Source of the DNA: Dipteris shenzhenensis | Taxonomy: Eukaryota; Polypodiophyta; Polypodiopsida; Gleicheniales | Length of the DNA: 64,000 bases | Assembly (NCBI GenBank): GCA_047967505.1 | Contig: CM106538.1 | Strand: one strand, 5' to 3' | Shown: positions 11,204 to 22,071 of the stretch, piece by piece | How positions within the stretch are numbered: the stretch's first letter is position 1 | Layout of the letters: each line of letters begins with the position of its first letter | Program-made: the position numbers and the translations under genes | Notes under the pieces: model-generated | Databases searched by the model: none | Told to the model about the DNA's origin: nothing | What the model saw: only the letters and a program-made list of their open reading frames with translations

Positions 11204-12083
11204 ATGGCTGTCGTGGCATCACCATTGTCACCACAGAAGGGATTACAGAAGGGATTCCAGTTCGATGGCTCGCCGTTGCCCATGAGCACAGCCCAGCTTT
11301 TCCAAACGGCGCGCACGGAAGGAACCAAGATTTTGAAAGGACAAGTGTGCGACCCGGAAGACACCCCTTCACCACACTCGATGTATGTTTCTCATACGAA
11401 AAAGCATGGAGAAGAGTTGGAAAGCATGGGTCAATCTGGCGACATGGACGGTATTTTGAAGGTGCTCGATGATGGAAGGGCACTCACGCACGGACAAAGT
11501 GATCAAAGTGATCGCACAAAATCTGAAGGAGCAGTCAGAGAAGCTTGCGGTGCTAGAAGAACTGGACAGTTTGGGCACGTCCTCTCTCATCCTGGTGTAC
11601 GAATGCTTCAAAGCCCTCGAGAGCGACATCGCAAAAGATTATTCCCACAAAGTAAAGTCCTTAGCGCAGCCAGTTCTTGTCCAATTTGGCCAAATTGTGA
11701 AGGATTTTCAACGTAAACAAGTCGACACGATGATCACCAAGACCACGGGAGATCTGTCCAAGGTGTGCGGCAAAATCGGGATGATTACCTTCGCTGCTGC
11801 TTTGTTTGATTTTGTGACCCATTTCAGCGAATACTATGACACACAGAAAGCTCAAAAGTACACGGAGGTCACTGCCAAGGCTCTTGCCAAGCCACTCTTA
11901 AATATGTACAAGGACATGCATCCCCTAATGCTAACCATCTCTCTGATTGTAGTCATGCCCTTGACCTCTATGAGTCTCCTGAGAAGGGAGATGCTCCTGC
12001 AGCAGGTAAAAACTAGGTATAAAGGACTTTCAGTTGTAGCTGTGATACCTCAAGGGCTCTTACTGCATAGTACATTCCAATAG
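11204..12083 (+). pseudogene. Unidentified coding region with one frameshift
   Basis: Two overlapping frames read as one protein. The first opens at the ATG at 11204, after a C/T-rich leader. Around 11470-11500 the protein-like sequence moves by one base into the frame open to 12083. The second part is helix-rich (VIKVIAQNLKEQSEKLAVLE; LESDIAKDYSHKVKSLAQPV) and includes a short hydrophobic segment (GMITFAAALFDFV). After about 11925 the frame is probably intronic: a branch-point-like CTAATGCTAAC and TTGTAG acceptor at about 11930-11952 precede a different protein-like frame (HALDLYESPEKGDAPAA) that ends at a GT near 12007. I do not recognise the family. It could be a host gene with a sequencing error or a decayed copy. 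Confidence 0.4.
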
Positions 12084-12139
12084 AAATGGGTCCATAGTAC
12101 TTTCAGTTGTAGCTGTGATACCTGAAGGGATTTTACAGC

Positions 12140-12600
12140 ATTTGATGCATCCTTTTTGTGGCAGAAGCTGTCCTTTCCCCATCTCTTAACCACTCTCTAT
12201 AGAGATCATAACTTAAGTTGCCAGCCTAGTATAGGGTCCACATTCTCTGTCTGTACCCTTGTCCAAGCCTTCTTTACTTCATCCATAAAATCTTTATTAG
12301 AGAGGTGGGAGACATTGAGGAAACATTTCAATAGGGCTCAAACATAGCTTGTGGAGAAGGGTAAATTGATCCAATTAATTATGGTGATACAAAATAAAGG
12401 AGCGGTTACCCACCATCCTTTGTTACACCAAAAAGACCTATCATGCCTATAGCAGTCCTTGTGTTTATTATGCCAGATGATGCCATTTGCAATTGATGTT
12501 GAACTCAACTAGTTGATGAACCAGCCTTTTCCCAGCTTGTATTTCAAAACCTGACATGTCTCTCTCAGGGTGTGATCTCTCATCACTAAAGTTAAAAACA
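12140..12600 (-). mobile_element. LINE fragment (linker between endonuclease and RT)
   Basis: The minus strand reads IIWHNKHKDCYRHDRSFWC, later PFSTSY, then SHLSNKDFMDEVKKAWTRVQ and KRWGKDSF. This matches the usual region after the endonuclease SDH motif of plant LINE ORF2 (F-x-N...W followed by a W-NxxLK..LK.W pattern). Two stops and a frame change show decay. No poly-A end is visible. Just upstream, a block of about 30 bp (CTTTCAGTTGTAGCTGTGAT) occurs twice, 73 bp apart, at 12027-12135. Confidence 0.4.
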
Positions 12601-13737
12601 TGAAGCGATCTAGAGAGAATCACGATGTGTTAGATCTGGCTTCAGAAGCATCTAGGGCATATGCATATACCTTGACTGCTCTACTCCCAACATTGTGCCT
12701 CCGTCTACCGATCATGGAAATTTGTTTTTCACATTACCACCACTACCCCTGAGGGCATTAGAATAACATTGATAATGGTTCAGCTGGAAATCAGTGAGCA
12801 CCCATTTTAACCTACTACGAGATTAATACTTCAGGGTAGTGATAATGCAAACTATCTGACACAGCAAACTGCTTCAACTGGCAGCACCAGCCCTTATATT
12901 CCATTGCCCAATAGTCAGAGTGTTGGAAAGGTTACAGGTCTGCTGACTCAGTTTTCCAAGAAGAACTGTTTTCTTATGGACAGTCGTTAAACCCTTGCTT
13001 ATTAAAGGCAGTGTAGCTTCCCTTCACCTTTAAACGTATGTGCTTCTGTCCTCACAAGATTCCTTCACCATCCAGTCTAAAAGTGGTATTTCAGTCAAAC
13101 ATTTCAAGGCCTTAGAGCAGACTATGTGCATGGGAGTATGGACACTTTCAAGGAACTGCAGGATGAGTTTTCTTATGACTAAAGTTTTTTGAATACTTAA
13201 GAAAAGGCATCAAGCTCAAAGCCATAGTAGTTCATTTGTGCCAGCAGTTCCAAAGATGCATCACTTCACTGGGCACATTAAAACCATGGTCTACTCTGAC
13301 TGTGGGGTCCCCTCAAATAGCTTGTAAACTTTTCTGAACACTTTGTTCCTACTACCAACCACGGAAAGGCACTAAATGCAGGGAGGCTCAAAGCTTCAGC
13401 TTTTCATTGTACCCAAGTGTTTCAAAGATACATCGTTTCAGTGTGCCCAGAAAATCCATGGTCAACTCTGCCTGCTCACAGCCTGAAGCCAAAGCATTGT
13501 ATTCGAAGCTATGAAATTTCTCCATCACGAGCAAAGGTGAAAAGAACCATGCTGGTCTAGCCTGTTGTAGATCCTAGTGTGTGATTTTATGGGTCTCGAT
13601 CATTCCATCTAAATTTGAAAGAGGAATGCCCCATTGGCCTAGCCAAAAAATGCTTCGCTTATTCACATTAGCCTGACACCCCCCCTTATCATTTTCTTTC
13701 ACAGGTCCAAAGCTTCTTTGTCTTGCTTACCCATCAA
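12601..13737. other. No clear gene
   Basis: Possibly more decayed PPR-gene sequence on the minus strand near 13200-13700, judging by short protein-like scraps, but nothing is firm enough to annotate. Confidence 0.3.
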
Positions 13738-14870
13738 TCAATGTTGCAAGCCACAGAGTAGCGTTTCTTTATCATTTGAGTGAAGAAGGAAATAGCCAGG
13801 TCTCCTCAGCCTGCTTTGACTAGGCCAGGAATTATGCAGATCTGGCTCACATAGCAAGTCCACAATGTCGTCTATCAAACCTTTCTTAACAAACCAATCA
13901 ACAAGCATATTGAAAGTTGCAATGTCAGGAATGCATCCCTCTTCTGTCATTTGTTAATGGATTGGACATGGCCAGGTCACCTCGTCCTGCAACCAGATAT
14001 GAATCTGGTTAAGTCATGGTGTCCTGCTTCAATCATTTCTCCAACAGTTCCAAAGATTGCTCTCATCTTTCCCTCCTTACCAAACCAACCAATCAGAGTC
14101 AAGGTGGAAAGAGCCATGTCACCTTGCCCTGCCTTGATCAGGCCAGACATCACGCTGGTATACGTCATCTTGTTTGACTGGTAGCCCATAGTTGTTGTTT
14201 TGCCCAGTAAGTCCAGAACATCCTCTATCATGCCTTCTTTAACAAACCAATCAAGAAGCATAGTGAAAGTCACAATGTCACAATGTCAGGAATGCATCCC
14301 TCTTCTGTTATTTGAGTGCAAGTGGACATGGCCAATCATTTTCTCCAATAGTTCCTTAAGCTTCCTTTATCTTGCCGTCCTTACTAAACCAATTGACTGA
14401 GTGCATTGTAAGTCACATAGTCAATCATTCGATTGAAGGTGGAAAGAGCCATGTCACCTCACCCTACCTTGACCAGGCCAGATATCATACTATTATATGT
14501 TACCTTGTCTGGCTGGCAGCCCATAACAGTCATTTTCTCCAGTAATTCCAAAGCTTTGTCTGTCTTGCCCTCCTTGCCAAACCAATGGATGAGCTTATTG
14601 CAAGTCACAAGGTTAGGAGTGTATCCTTTCTCCATCATTCGAACTAAAATTGAAAGGGCCATGTTGCCTCGGCTTGCCTTGTGCAGGCCTGATATCAACC
14701 TTGTATACGTCACTTTATCTGGATGGCAATCCATATCAGTCATTTTCTCCAGCAGCTGCAAAGCGTCGTCTATCTTGCTCATTACCAAACCAATTTATCT
14801 TTGTCGTGAAAGTCGCAGTGTCTAGCCTGCAACCCATATCATCATTCGACTGAAAGTGGAGAGGGCCATA
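13738..14870 (-). pseudogene. P-class pentatricopeptide-repeat (PPR) gene, degenerate
   Basis: At least six PPR units of about 35 residues can be read on the minus strand: 14788-14459 (PDKVTYTRLISGL, PNLVTCNKLIHWFGKEGKTD, PDKVTYNSMISGLVK), 14273-13977 (TFTMLLDWFVKEGMIEDVLD, NKMTYTSVMSGLIKAGQGD) and 13950-13738 (PDIATFNMLVDWFVKKG). PPR proteins bind organellar RNA, one residue pair per base. Here stops and frameshifts separate the blocks, and repeats at 13925 and 14288 share nearly identical DNA, pointing to internal duplication. The reading is cut off at 14877 by the Copia-1 LTR, so the insertion probably broke the gene or its remnant. No E or DYW domain was seen. Confidence 0.7.
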
Positions 14871-14877
14871 TCGTCTT

Positions 14878-15138
14878 TGTAGACCATCTTCTCCCAGTTC
14901 TAGTGATGCCCTATGGGCCCTGGTATGTGCCTTGTAGGCATAGTTATAGGCACTCTAGTGTTTTAGTGCCTTTTAACCACATAGGACACTTAGTCCTATG
15001 TGACACCTAGGACACTTAGTCCTAGGGTCTACCTTCAAGTACTATGTACTTTTCTTTTCATCTTATCTAGTTGACGTGACTGCTGATATCCATCGACTCT
15101 TGAATCTTGTGCTTGCTCTCTCGTTTATCGATCCTTCA
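14878..15138 (+). repeat. Copia-1 5' LTR (261 bp)
   Basis: Starts TGTAGACC and ends CCTTCA, one base before the primer-binding site. It contains two adjacent stem-loops with the same loop (arms CACATAGGAC/GTCCTATGTG and a CCTAGGAC/GTCCTAGG pair) at about 14980-15030. Confidence 0.85.
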
Positions 15139-15139
15139 G

Positions 15140-15151
15140 TGGTATCAGAGC
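15140..15151 (+). other. Copia-1 primer-binding site
   Basis: TGGTATCAGAGC, complementary to the 3' end of plant initiator methionine tRNA, immediately after the 5' LTR. Confidence 0.9.
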
Positions 15152-16200
15152 CAGCCTTACACTTGTGTTCCAGCTCTCCTTAGCCTCCCCCGAGTCCTCC
15201 ATTGCTCATTGGGAGTCTGCTGCCCTGCTGGTCGTCACATTTTCAGCCTGTTCGAGGCTCTTCAGCTGCTGTCCAAGGCTTCCAGAGCCTTTTTGTCGCC
15301 CTAACTTGCCTTATTGCTGCTTCCAGCTGAGGCGACTGCTTCTAGGCCCTGCTGCAGCATTTTCGAGGTCTTCTACAGCACCCGTGGCCATCTGTCGCCA
15401 TTTTTGTACTGCAGATCCAGGCGCCCAGCTCCTGCAACCTCAACCAGACTCAGATCCAGGCGCCCAGCTCCCGTGACCTCTCCAGAGTCATCTACAGGAG
15501 GCGTCCTGCTGTCGCGACCTGTCCAGAGACCTCCACAGGAAACACTTGCAGCCACGCACTCATTTCGAGGTGCCTGAGGGCTGTTCCAGCTTTGCTCCAG
15601 CCACCTTTTGCACTTCAACCTGCTGCAGCAGCTCCGTGGTCTGTCATATTCTACCTACAGAGGTCTTTTGGGTCTCAGCCTTAAGTTCAGGGGACCAGAA
15701 GCTGATTTACAAGCAACATTTGCAGTCTTTTACTGTTTTTTGACAGTTTTTACTGTCGAGCCCTAATTTCCAACAGAAAAATTTAGGGCTTTTGACATTT
15801 GGACCTTCAACCTGTCAATACAATACTTTGGACAAGGTTGACAACTGAAATCCTTCCAAAAATTGAAGTTTTCAGTCAATTTCAGGTTCAGGACTGTCAC
15901 ATTGTGCCACGTCATCACTCAGGTCAACAAAATTTCGGGATTTTGTGTTGGGAGCTCAATTTCAGCTGGTAACTTTGTTTCTATACCTTGCTGCATATAT
16001 TTTCAGTCTATTTGCTCTCTCTATTTTATCATCTGAGCAAGAAAAGGCACCGTGTTGCCTTGAGGCCCAGTTCAGCCTCCTGGAAATATCTATTGTTGGC
16101 TCACAGGTATTTGGGACAGTAAAACATATTTTTGCAGCTTAAAGCCTTGAGGCTATCCTTTGGTCACTTTGTCAGTGCATTTCTATCAGTACTATTTACA
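15152..16200 (+). other. Copia-1 leader (first copy)
   Basis: About 1 kb between the primer-binding site and the first gag ATG. It is homologous to the Copia-2 leader (56380-56700). Open frames here are overlapping and not clearly conserved as protein. A 26-bp stretch (ATCCAGGCGCCCAGCTCC...) is locally repeated at about 15415-15475. The block 15723-15980 recurs at 16733-16985. Confidence 0.6.
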
Positions 16201-16610
16201 ATGGCTGGGAACAATCACGACTTATTTGGCATTCTTCGTGAAGATGATAAGTTGGATGGGACCAACTATCCGATGTGGTCCTATCTCATGAAACATATTC
16301 TTGTTGCAAGGCACTTTTGGAATATTGTTTCTGGGGTTGATCTGAGGCTAGCCAATGCTACAGTGGTTGCCTCTACTGCTGGTCGCTCTACAAAGGGTAC
16401 TACTCCTAATGCCTTATCTTCTAGCACCCCTGCTGCTGCTACCCCAACTCAGGAACAATCAAGATGGGATGCTAGCGATGCAAATGCACATTCCTGTATT
16501 GCTTTATCATGCAAGAGAATCATTATTCCACACATCCGATCTTGCAGGACAGCAAAGGATGCTTGGGACAAATTGGCTTCTCTTTATCAAATTCGCAATG
16601 AGGCACGTAC
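16201..16610 (+). pseudogene. Copia-1 gag N-terminus, first copy
   Basis: Starts at ATG 16201 (MAGNNHDLFGILREDDKLDG, then NYPMWSYLMKHIL, a UBN2-type Gag start) and follows the Copia-2 Gag as far as ASLYQIRNEAR. It then runs into a GTAC-rich segment (16605-16705) that in Copia-2 belongs to the untranslated leader. It therefore lacks the C-terminal half and zinc knuckle. Confidence 0.75.
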
Positions 16611-16705
16611 ATTCGTACAACCGTACACCGTACAGCTTGGTACATGCGTTCCGTACACCGTACAGCTTTGCATCTGTACAGTTGTACTTGCTCCAGGATT
16701 TGGTA
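16605..16705 (+). repeat. CCGTAC array inside Copia-1
   Basis: About ten GTAC words in roughly 100 bp, most in the context CCGTACA on the element's sense strand. The flanking words (GGATTTGGT...) resemble the end of the corresponding array in the Copia-2 leader. Confidence 0.8.
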
Positions 16706-17335
16706 CAACATTTGGCACGTGTGAAATTACTTGCAGTCTTTTACTGTTTTTTGACAGTTTTTATTGTCAAACCCTAATTTCCGACAGCAAAATTTAGGGC
16801 TTTTGACATCTGAATCTTCAACCTGTCAATACAATACTTTGGACAAGATTGACAACTAAAACCCTTCCAAAAATTGAAGTTTTCAGTTAATTTCAGGTTC
16901 AGGACTGTCACATTGTGCCACATCATCACTCAGGTCAACAAAATTTGGGGCTTTTGTGTTGGGAGCTCAATTTCAACTAGTGTTTGGGACAGTAACTCAT
17001 ACTTTTGCAGTTTCAAGCCTTGAGGCTATACATTGGGTCAAATTATCATTCATTCGGTCACATCTGCAAAAATTTCAGCAAAATTTGGGGCTTTTTTGCA
17101 TTTGCCCCCTTTTTGGCCTATTTGCCCTCATTAAATTTGGGGCTTTTGCCAGATTTGTTGTTTTTGCAGTGAACATTGCCTGCCACAGTCACATTTGGGT
17201 CAGATCTGCATTTGCCCTTTGATTTGGGTTGGAAATTTGCAGATATTTGCTGTCATTTTTGGACAGCCACCTTTTTGCAGTAATAGCCTTGAGTCTTTTG
17301 GGTTTTCAGGTCTCTTTCAGGGTATCACATTGGCT

Positions 17336-18285
17336 ATGGTTGGGAACAATCAAGATCTATTTGGCGTTCTTCGTGAAGATGATAAGTTGGATGGCACCAA
17401 CTGTCCGATGTGGTCTTATCTCATGAAACATATTCTTGTTGCAAAGCATTTGTGGAATATTGTTTCTGGGGTTGATCTGAGGCCAGGCAATGCTACAGTG
17501 GTTGCCTCTACTGTTGGTCCCTCTGCAGGGGGTACTCCTCCTGATGCCTCATCTTCTAGCACTCCTGCTACTACTCTTCCAACTCAGCAAAGGATGCTTG
17601 GGACAAATTGGCTTCTCTCTATCAGAGTCGCAATGAAGCACGTGTTGCATATTTGAGAAGGCAATTACAGGAAGTCAGTATGAATGAAGGTGACTCTATG
17701 GATGCATACCTGACAAAGGTCAACGACCTCATGGAACAACTTGCCAATATTAATGAGGTGGTGCCAAATTCACAGCTTGTTAGTACCACACTGAATGGAT
17801 TGCCAGACACATATCAAGGGTTTGCTACAACCCTTCGATTAATGGCCATGGGTAATCCAGACCACTATTCTTTTGATCAGCTAGTTACTTTGCTTTTGCA
17901 GGAAGAGCAAAGTCGAGCTAATAGACAAGCCATTATTCCTGATCATGCATTTGGTTCACAGCAGACAGGAAGAGGCAAGGCTTCCAAGCCTATGGGCAAG
18001 CCTAAATATGCGCATAGCAGCTGTAATTCCTCCCATGCATCTAAAAATACAACAGATAAGTCAAAGAAGAAAAGATGCAACTATTGTCGCAAGCTTGGAC
18101 ATGACATTTCAGAATGCAGGAAGCGCATTGCTTCGGAGAAAAAGAAAGCAAGATTGATAGTTAATGCCTCACATGCTATTGAATCCCATGAGCCAGCAGA
18201 TGCTTCACATGCACATGCTCTTCAGGATGATTGGGCATGGGCTGTCCATTGCTCATTTGATCCCTCCAAGCTGATGCACTCTTAA
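17336..18285 (+). pseudogene. Copia-1 gag, second copy
   Basis: The ATG at 17336 opens MVGNNQDLFGVLREDDKLDG. Compared with the first copy, a 100-bp deletion between CAG repeats (after 17588) shifts the frame. Gag resumes in another frame from about 17608 and keeps the CCHC knuckle CNYCRKLGHDISEC near 18078-18120. A one-base deletion near 18267 (AAGCTG where Copia-2 implies AAGGCTG) brings a stop at 18283. Gag forms the particle and binds RNA; neither copy can give an intact product. Confidence 0.8.
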
Positions 18286-19587
18286 GTGCTAATGACGCTC
18301 AATCTTGGTATTTTGATAGTGGTGCCTCCAAGGCACGTCACATCGTGCAGACAGTTGTTTCATTCTTTAGCAGATGCACCTCGAGGGGGGACTGTCACAT
18401 GTGCTAATAATGCCTCATATGCTGTAAAAGGAATTGGAGATGTGCAGCTCACATCCATTTCAAGCCATCCTGTCACTCTGACAAATGTTCTTTTTGTGCC
18501 TGGAATTGAAGTCAACTTGATGTCAATTTCAGCAATTGCCACTTCAGGTTTCAGAGTGATTTTTTATGGCTATAGATGCCTAGTTTATGATCTTCGTGAT
18601 GACAATGTCATAGTTCTCATTGGCACTTTGCAAAAGGGGCTTCATCACCTTGATTATCACTTAGCTGCACTTTCTATTGAAGCATATGCTATTTCAAATT
18701 CACAGCTTGCTAAAACTCATCTTTGGCATGAGAGAATGGGTCATCTCAATTATAGAGCTCTTGCAAAGCTACATTCACAGCAGATGGCAAATGATGTACC
18801 TCAAACTCACACAGTTTCCAAACATGTGTGTGAGGGTTGTCTTTTGGGTAAGATGCATTGGTTTCCTTTTCAAAAGAATTGTCCAAAACTCTCACAAAGG
18901 AAATTGCAGCTAGTACACAGTGATGTCTGTGGCCCAATGAGCACAAATGCCATTGGGGGGTACAAATATTTTATGACTCTCATTGATGATTTCACAAGAT
19001 ATTGCTGGGTATATCCTTTAAAAGCCAAATCTGAAGTTTTCTCATATTTTCAGAGGTGGCTGAATATGGTTGAGAATGAATCAGGATGCAAGCTTGTCAC
19101 TCTGAACACAGATAGGGGGGGAGAGTATATGTCAAAGGACTTTGATGCATTTCTATCTTCACGGGGCATTATTCACTCATGCACTACTCCTTACACTCCT
19201 CAGCAGAATCCTGTTTCTGAAAGGAAAAACAGGTCCACAATGGAGATGGCCAGATGCATGCTTAAGGCCAAGTCTTTGCCCAATAAATTTTGGCTTGATG
19301 CAGTGATGTGTGCCAACTATGTGCTGAATAGATCACCTACAAGGGCATTGAAGACTGTTACACCTTATGAAGCATGGAAAGGCAGGAAGCCTTCACTTTC
19401 ACACATGATAGTTTTTGGGTCTCTTGCATATGTTCATGTACCATCTCAGCTGAGATATAAGCTTGATGACAAGGTAATCAAATGCATATTTATTGGTTAC
19501 AGCCAGGAGAGCAGAGGGTATCGGTTATACCAACCAAATACTGGGAAGATTATTGTCAGTAGAGATGTAATCTTTGCTGAACATTGA
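18286..19587 (+). pseudogene. Copia-1 protease-integrase region
   Basis: The aspartic protease motif (WYFDSGAS) is readable only in a shifted frame at 18301-18332; an extra base in the following AAGG run restores the frame. Next come the GAG-pre-integrase zinc finger (HLWHERMGHLNYRAL ... CEGCLLGK) and the integrase core with LIDDFTRYCW, NTDRGGEY and the PQQNPVSERKNR segment carrying the last acidic residue. A TGA at 19585-19587 (TCA in Copia-2) separates this from the RT part. The integrase would have joined element DNA to the chromosome. Confidence 0.85.
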
Positions 19588-21510
19588 GCTTCTCCTCTTG
19601 TGGACTACAAAGCTAAGCCAGATGTTGACATGTTTGATGCCTTTGACTCTTGGTTACCTCTATCGTCATCAGAGGAAGACTTTGACCAGCAACATGAGCC
19701 TCCTGCAGGCCCTTCAACAAGCATTGATCAACCAGTACCCCATGCTGATTTGCAGGTTTCTCTTCCAGCATCAAATGATCCCACTATTCATGATGCAGTG
19801 ATTGAAGAAAGAGCTGTCAATAGACAACAAAGGGAAGTTCCCAGATGGCTTCTTGATACATTGAGGGACAGCAAACAAGATCAGCCTTTTGCTGCTCGGA
19901 CAAGATTAGGGAATAGACAAATGCATGGTCACTTTCTTGAGTTTGCACTCCTTGCTACAGCTTGCAATGAAGAGCCTCTGTGCCATAAAGATGCTTTTGA
20001 CAGCAAAGAGTGGATGGATGCAATGAGAGTTGAGTTACAATCCATTGCCAAAAATGACACATGGGAATTAGTAGATCTCCCTCCCGGCAAGCATGCCATT
20101 GGTACTCGGTGGATCTACAAATTAAAAAGGAAATCTGATGGCAGTATAGATCGATGCAAAGCCCGTCGTGTTGCAAAAGGATATGCCCAACAACAAGGCA
20201 TTGACTTTGAGGAGACATTTGCTCCCACATCCAGGATTACTACCATCAGATGTGTCATTGCCATTGCAGCCCATCGCCATTGGCAAGTGCACCAACTTGA
20301 CATCAAGACTGCTTTTCTTTATGGGGATCTGCAGGAAGAAGTCTATGTCACACAACCTCCTGGCTTTGAGGTTGTTAATTTTGAAAACAAGGTATGCCAG
20401 CTTAGAAAAGCCCTTTATGGTTTGAAGTAGGCACCCAGGGCATGGTATGCCAAAATTCATGCACACTTACTATCTCTTGGTTTTCAGAATAGCCCCACAG
20501 AACCCACTCTTTATGTCCGTGGGAGTAGATCTGATTTTTTAGTGCTGATTTTATATGTGGATGATATGCTCATCACAGGCCCAGATACTCAGCATATTGC
20601 AGCTTTCAAGGCTGATTTGCAGCAGGTTTTTGAAATGTCAGACATGGGACAGCTCCACTATTATTTGGGCATTCAGTTTGCTCATGTTGAGGGGGGTATC
20701 ATGATGTCTCAGTCCAAGTATATTGGACAGTCGTTTTCAGTTCGAGGATTGCAAGCCAATCTCTACACCAGTGGACCCTGGCTTCAAATTCTCAGCTCAT
20801 GATGGGAGCCCACCATGTGATCTCACTCTTTATCAGTAGGCTGTTGGATGCCGTACTTATATATGTCACACCAGACCTGACTTATAGTATGCAGTATCTC
20901 AGCTCAGCAGATTCATGCACATGCCCAGTTCACAGCATTGGCAGGCAGCATTGGCAGGCAGTGAAGAGAGTCTTCAGATATTTCAGAGGCACTCAGGATT
21001 TAGCCCTCTTCTATGGTGATCAGGGTTCACTTACCATGCATGCTTACACGGATAGTGACTGGGCAGGATGTTCCGACACCAGAGTGTCACACACTGGCAA
21101 TTGTTTTTTGCTTGGCAATTCATGTATCTCTTGGCTCAGCAAGAAGCAACCAACAATTGCCACATCTAGCTGTGAGGCTGAGTACAGAGCCGCTTTCACT
21201 GCTACAGTAGAGTGTGTTTGGCTTCGACAAGTTGCTTACAGATCTTGGTATTCGCCAAACATCCTCCACTATTGTCTACACTGATAGCCAGAGTGCTTTG
21301 GCCATTATGCGTAACCCAGTGTTTCATCCGCGTACCAAGCATATTGAAGTTCACTATCATTATGTTCGGAAGCGGTTGTTAGCAAGAGACATAGAGTTGT
21401 CCTATCTTCCCACAGAGGACAACATAGCAGATATGTTTACAAAGGCACTTCCTCGTCCCAAGTTCGAAGTCTTCCAACAGGCTTTACACTTGGTTCCCTT
21501 TGTTACATGA
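19588..21510 (+). pseudogene. Copia-1 reverse transcriptase-RNase H region
   Basis: RT begins after an acidic linker: [42 protein letters not shown] (first catalytic Asp), a TAG at 20428-20430 where Copia-2 has Gln (LKQAPRAWY), then LILYVDDMLI (YVDD). A frame change near 20735 follows KYIGQ. RNase H is readable as AYTDSDWAGC, SCEAEYRAAF and, after another frame change near 21235, YTDSQSALAI and DNIADMFTKALP, stopping at 21510. All catalytic motifs can be recognised, but the frame is broken at least four times. Confidence 0.85.
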
Positions 21511-21638
21511 TCTGAAATCCCTTGTACATTCATAGGTGGCTATATCCTTTTGGATGAACATGTGCCACCATGACCAGAAAATACCAGGTATTCTGAGACG
21601 TTTCCAGAGTACTTCAGCCCATCCCATTGTGGGGGGTT

Positions 21639-21840
21639 TGTAGGCCATCTCTTGGTGGTTTTAGTGATGCCCTATAGGCCATGGTATGTGCCTTGTAGAC
21701 ATAAATATAGGCACTTGTAGTGTTAGTGCCTTTTAGGCCACATAGGACACTTAGTCCTATGTGACACCTAGGACACTTAGTCCTAGGTCTAGGTACAATT
21801 ACCTTGTACTCCTTTTTTCATCTACACTAGTTGACGTGAT
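21639..21840 (+). repeat. Copia-1 3' LTR, truncated
   Basis: Starts TGTAGGCC after a G-rich polypurine tract (21629-21638). It matches the 5' LTR through TAGTTGACGTGA, then stops at the terminal repeat of Copia-3. It retains both hairpins. Confidence 0.8.
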
Positions 21841-22018
21841 GGTGTTTTTGAGAGTGCTCTCAACAGAAGCAAGAATGGAAGAGGGAGAGAGAGAAACAGA
21901 GAGCCACACAAGTTTTGGTGGGTGCAGAATACCCTAATCTTCTTTTTCATTGATTTATATATGTGTTTGAGTATTGTACATAACCGGGGTAAAGGCACAG
22001 TGACCTTTAACCCCCACA
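21840..22018 (-). repeat. Probable Copia-3 3' LTR
   Basis: On the minus strand a purine tract (AGGTGGGAGG) is followed by TGTGGGGG...; the segment ends ...AACACCA at the Copia-1 junction, giving about 179 bp with TG/CA ends. There is no second LTR to compare, so the limits are tentative. Confidence 0.4.
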
Positions 22019-22071
22019 ACCTCCCACCTAAAGGACATTGTGCCTTTAAGGGAGAACCACCAGGGAGCATA

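Larger units (their letters stand above)
14878..21840 (+). mobile_element. Copia-1 LTR retrotransposon (defective)
   Basis: Order: 5' LTR, tRNA-iMet primer-binding site, long leader, first gag start, array of GTAC motifs, second leader and gag, protease, integrase, RT, RNase H, 3' LTR. It belongs to the same family as Copia-2 (44434-56960), shown by shared LTR, leader and polyprotein sequence. Its frame is broken in several places. The 3' LTR is cut short at 21840, exactly where the terminal TGGTG of Copia-3 begins, so the right target-site duplication is missing. Confidence 0.9.

Noticed and set aside
15107-15618. Overlapping open frames in the Copia-1 leader, partly seen also in the Copia-2 leader
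   Set aside because: Similarity follows the DNA, not one frame, and the frames conflict with each other. No start or domain supports a protein.
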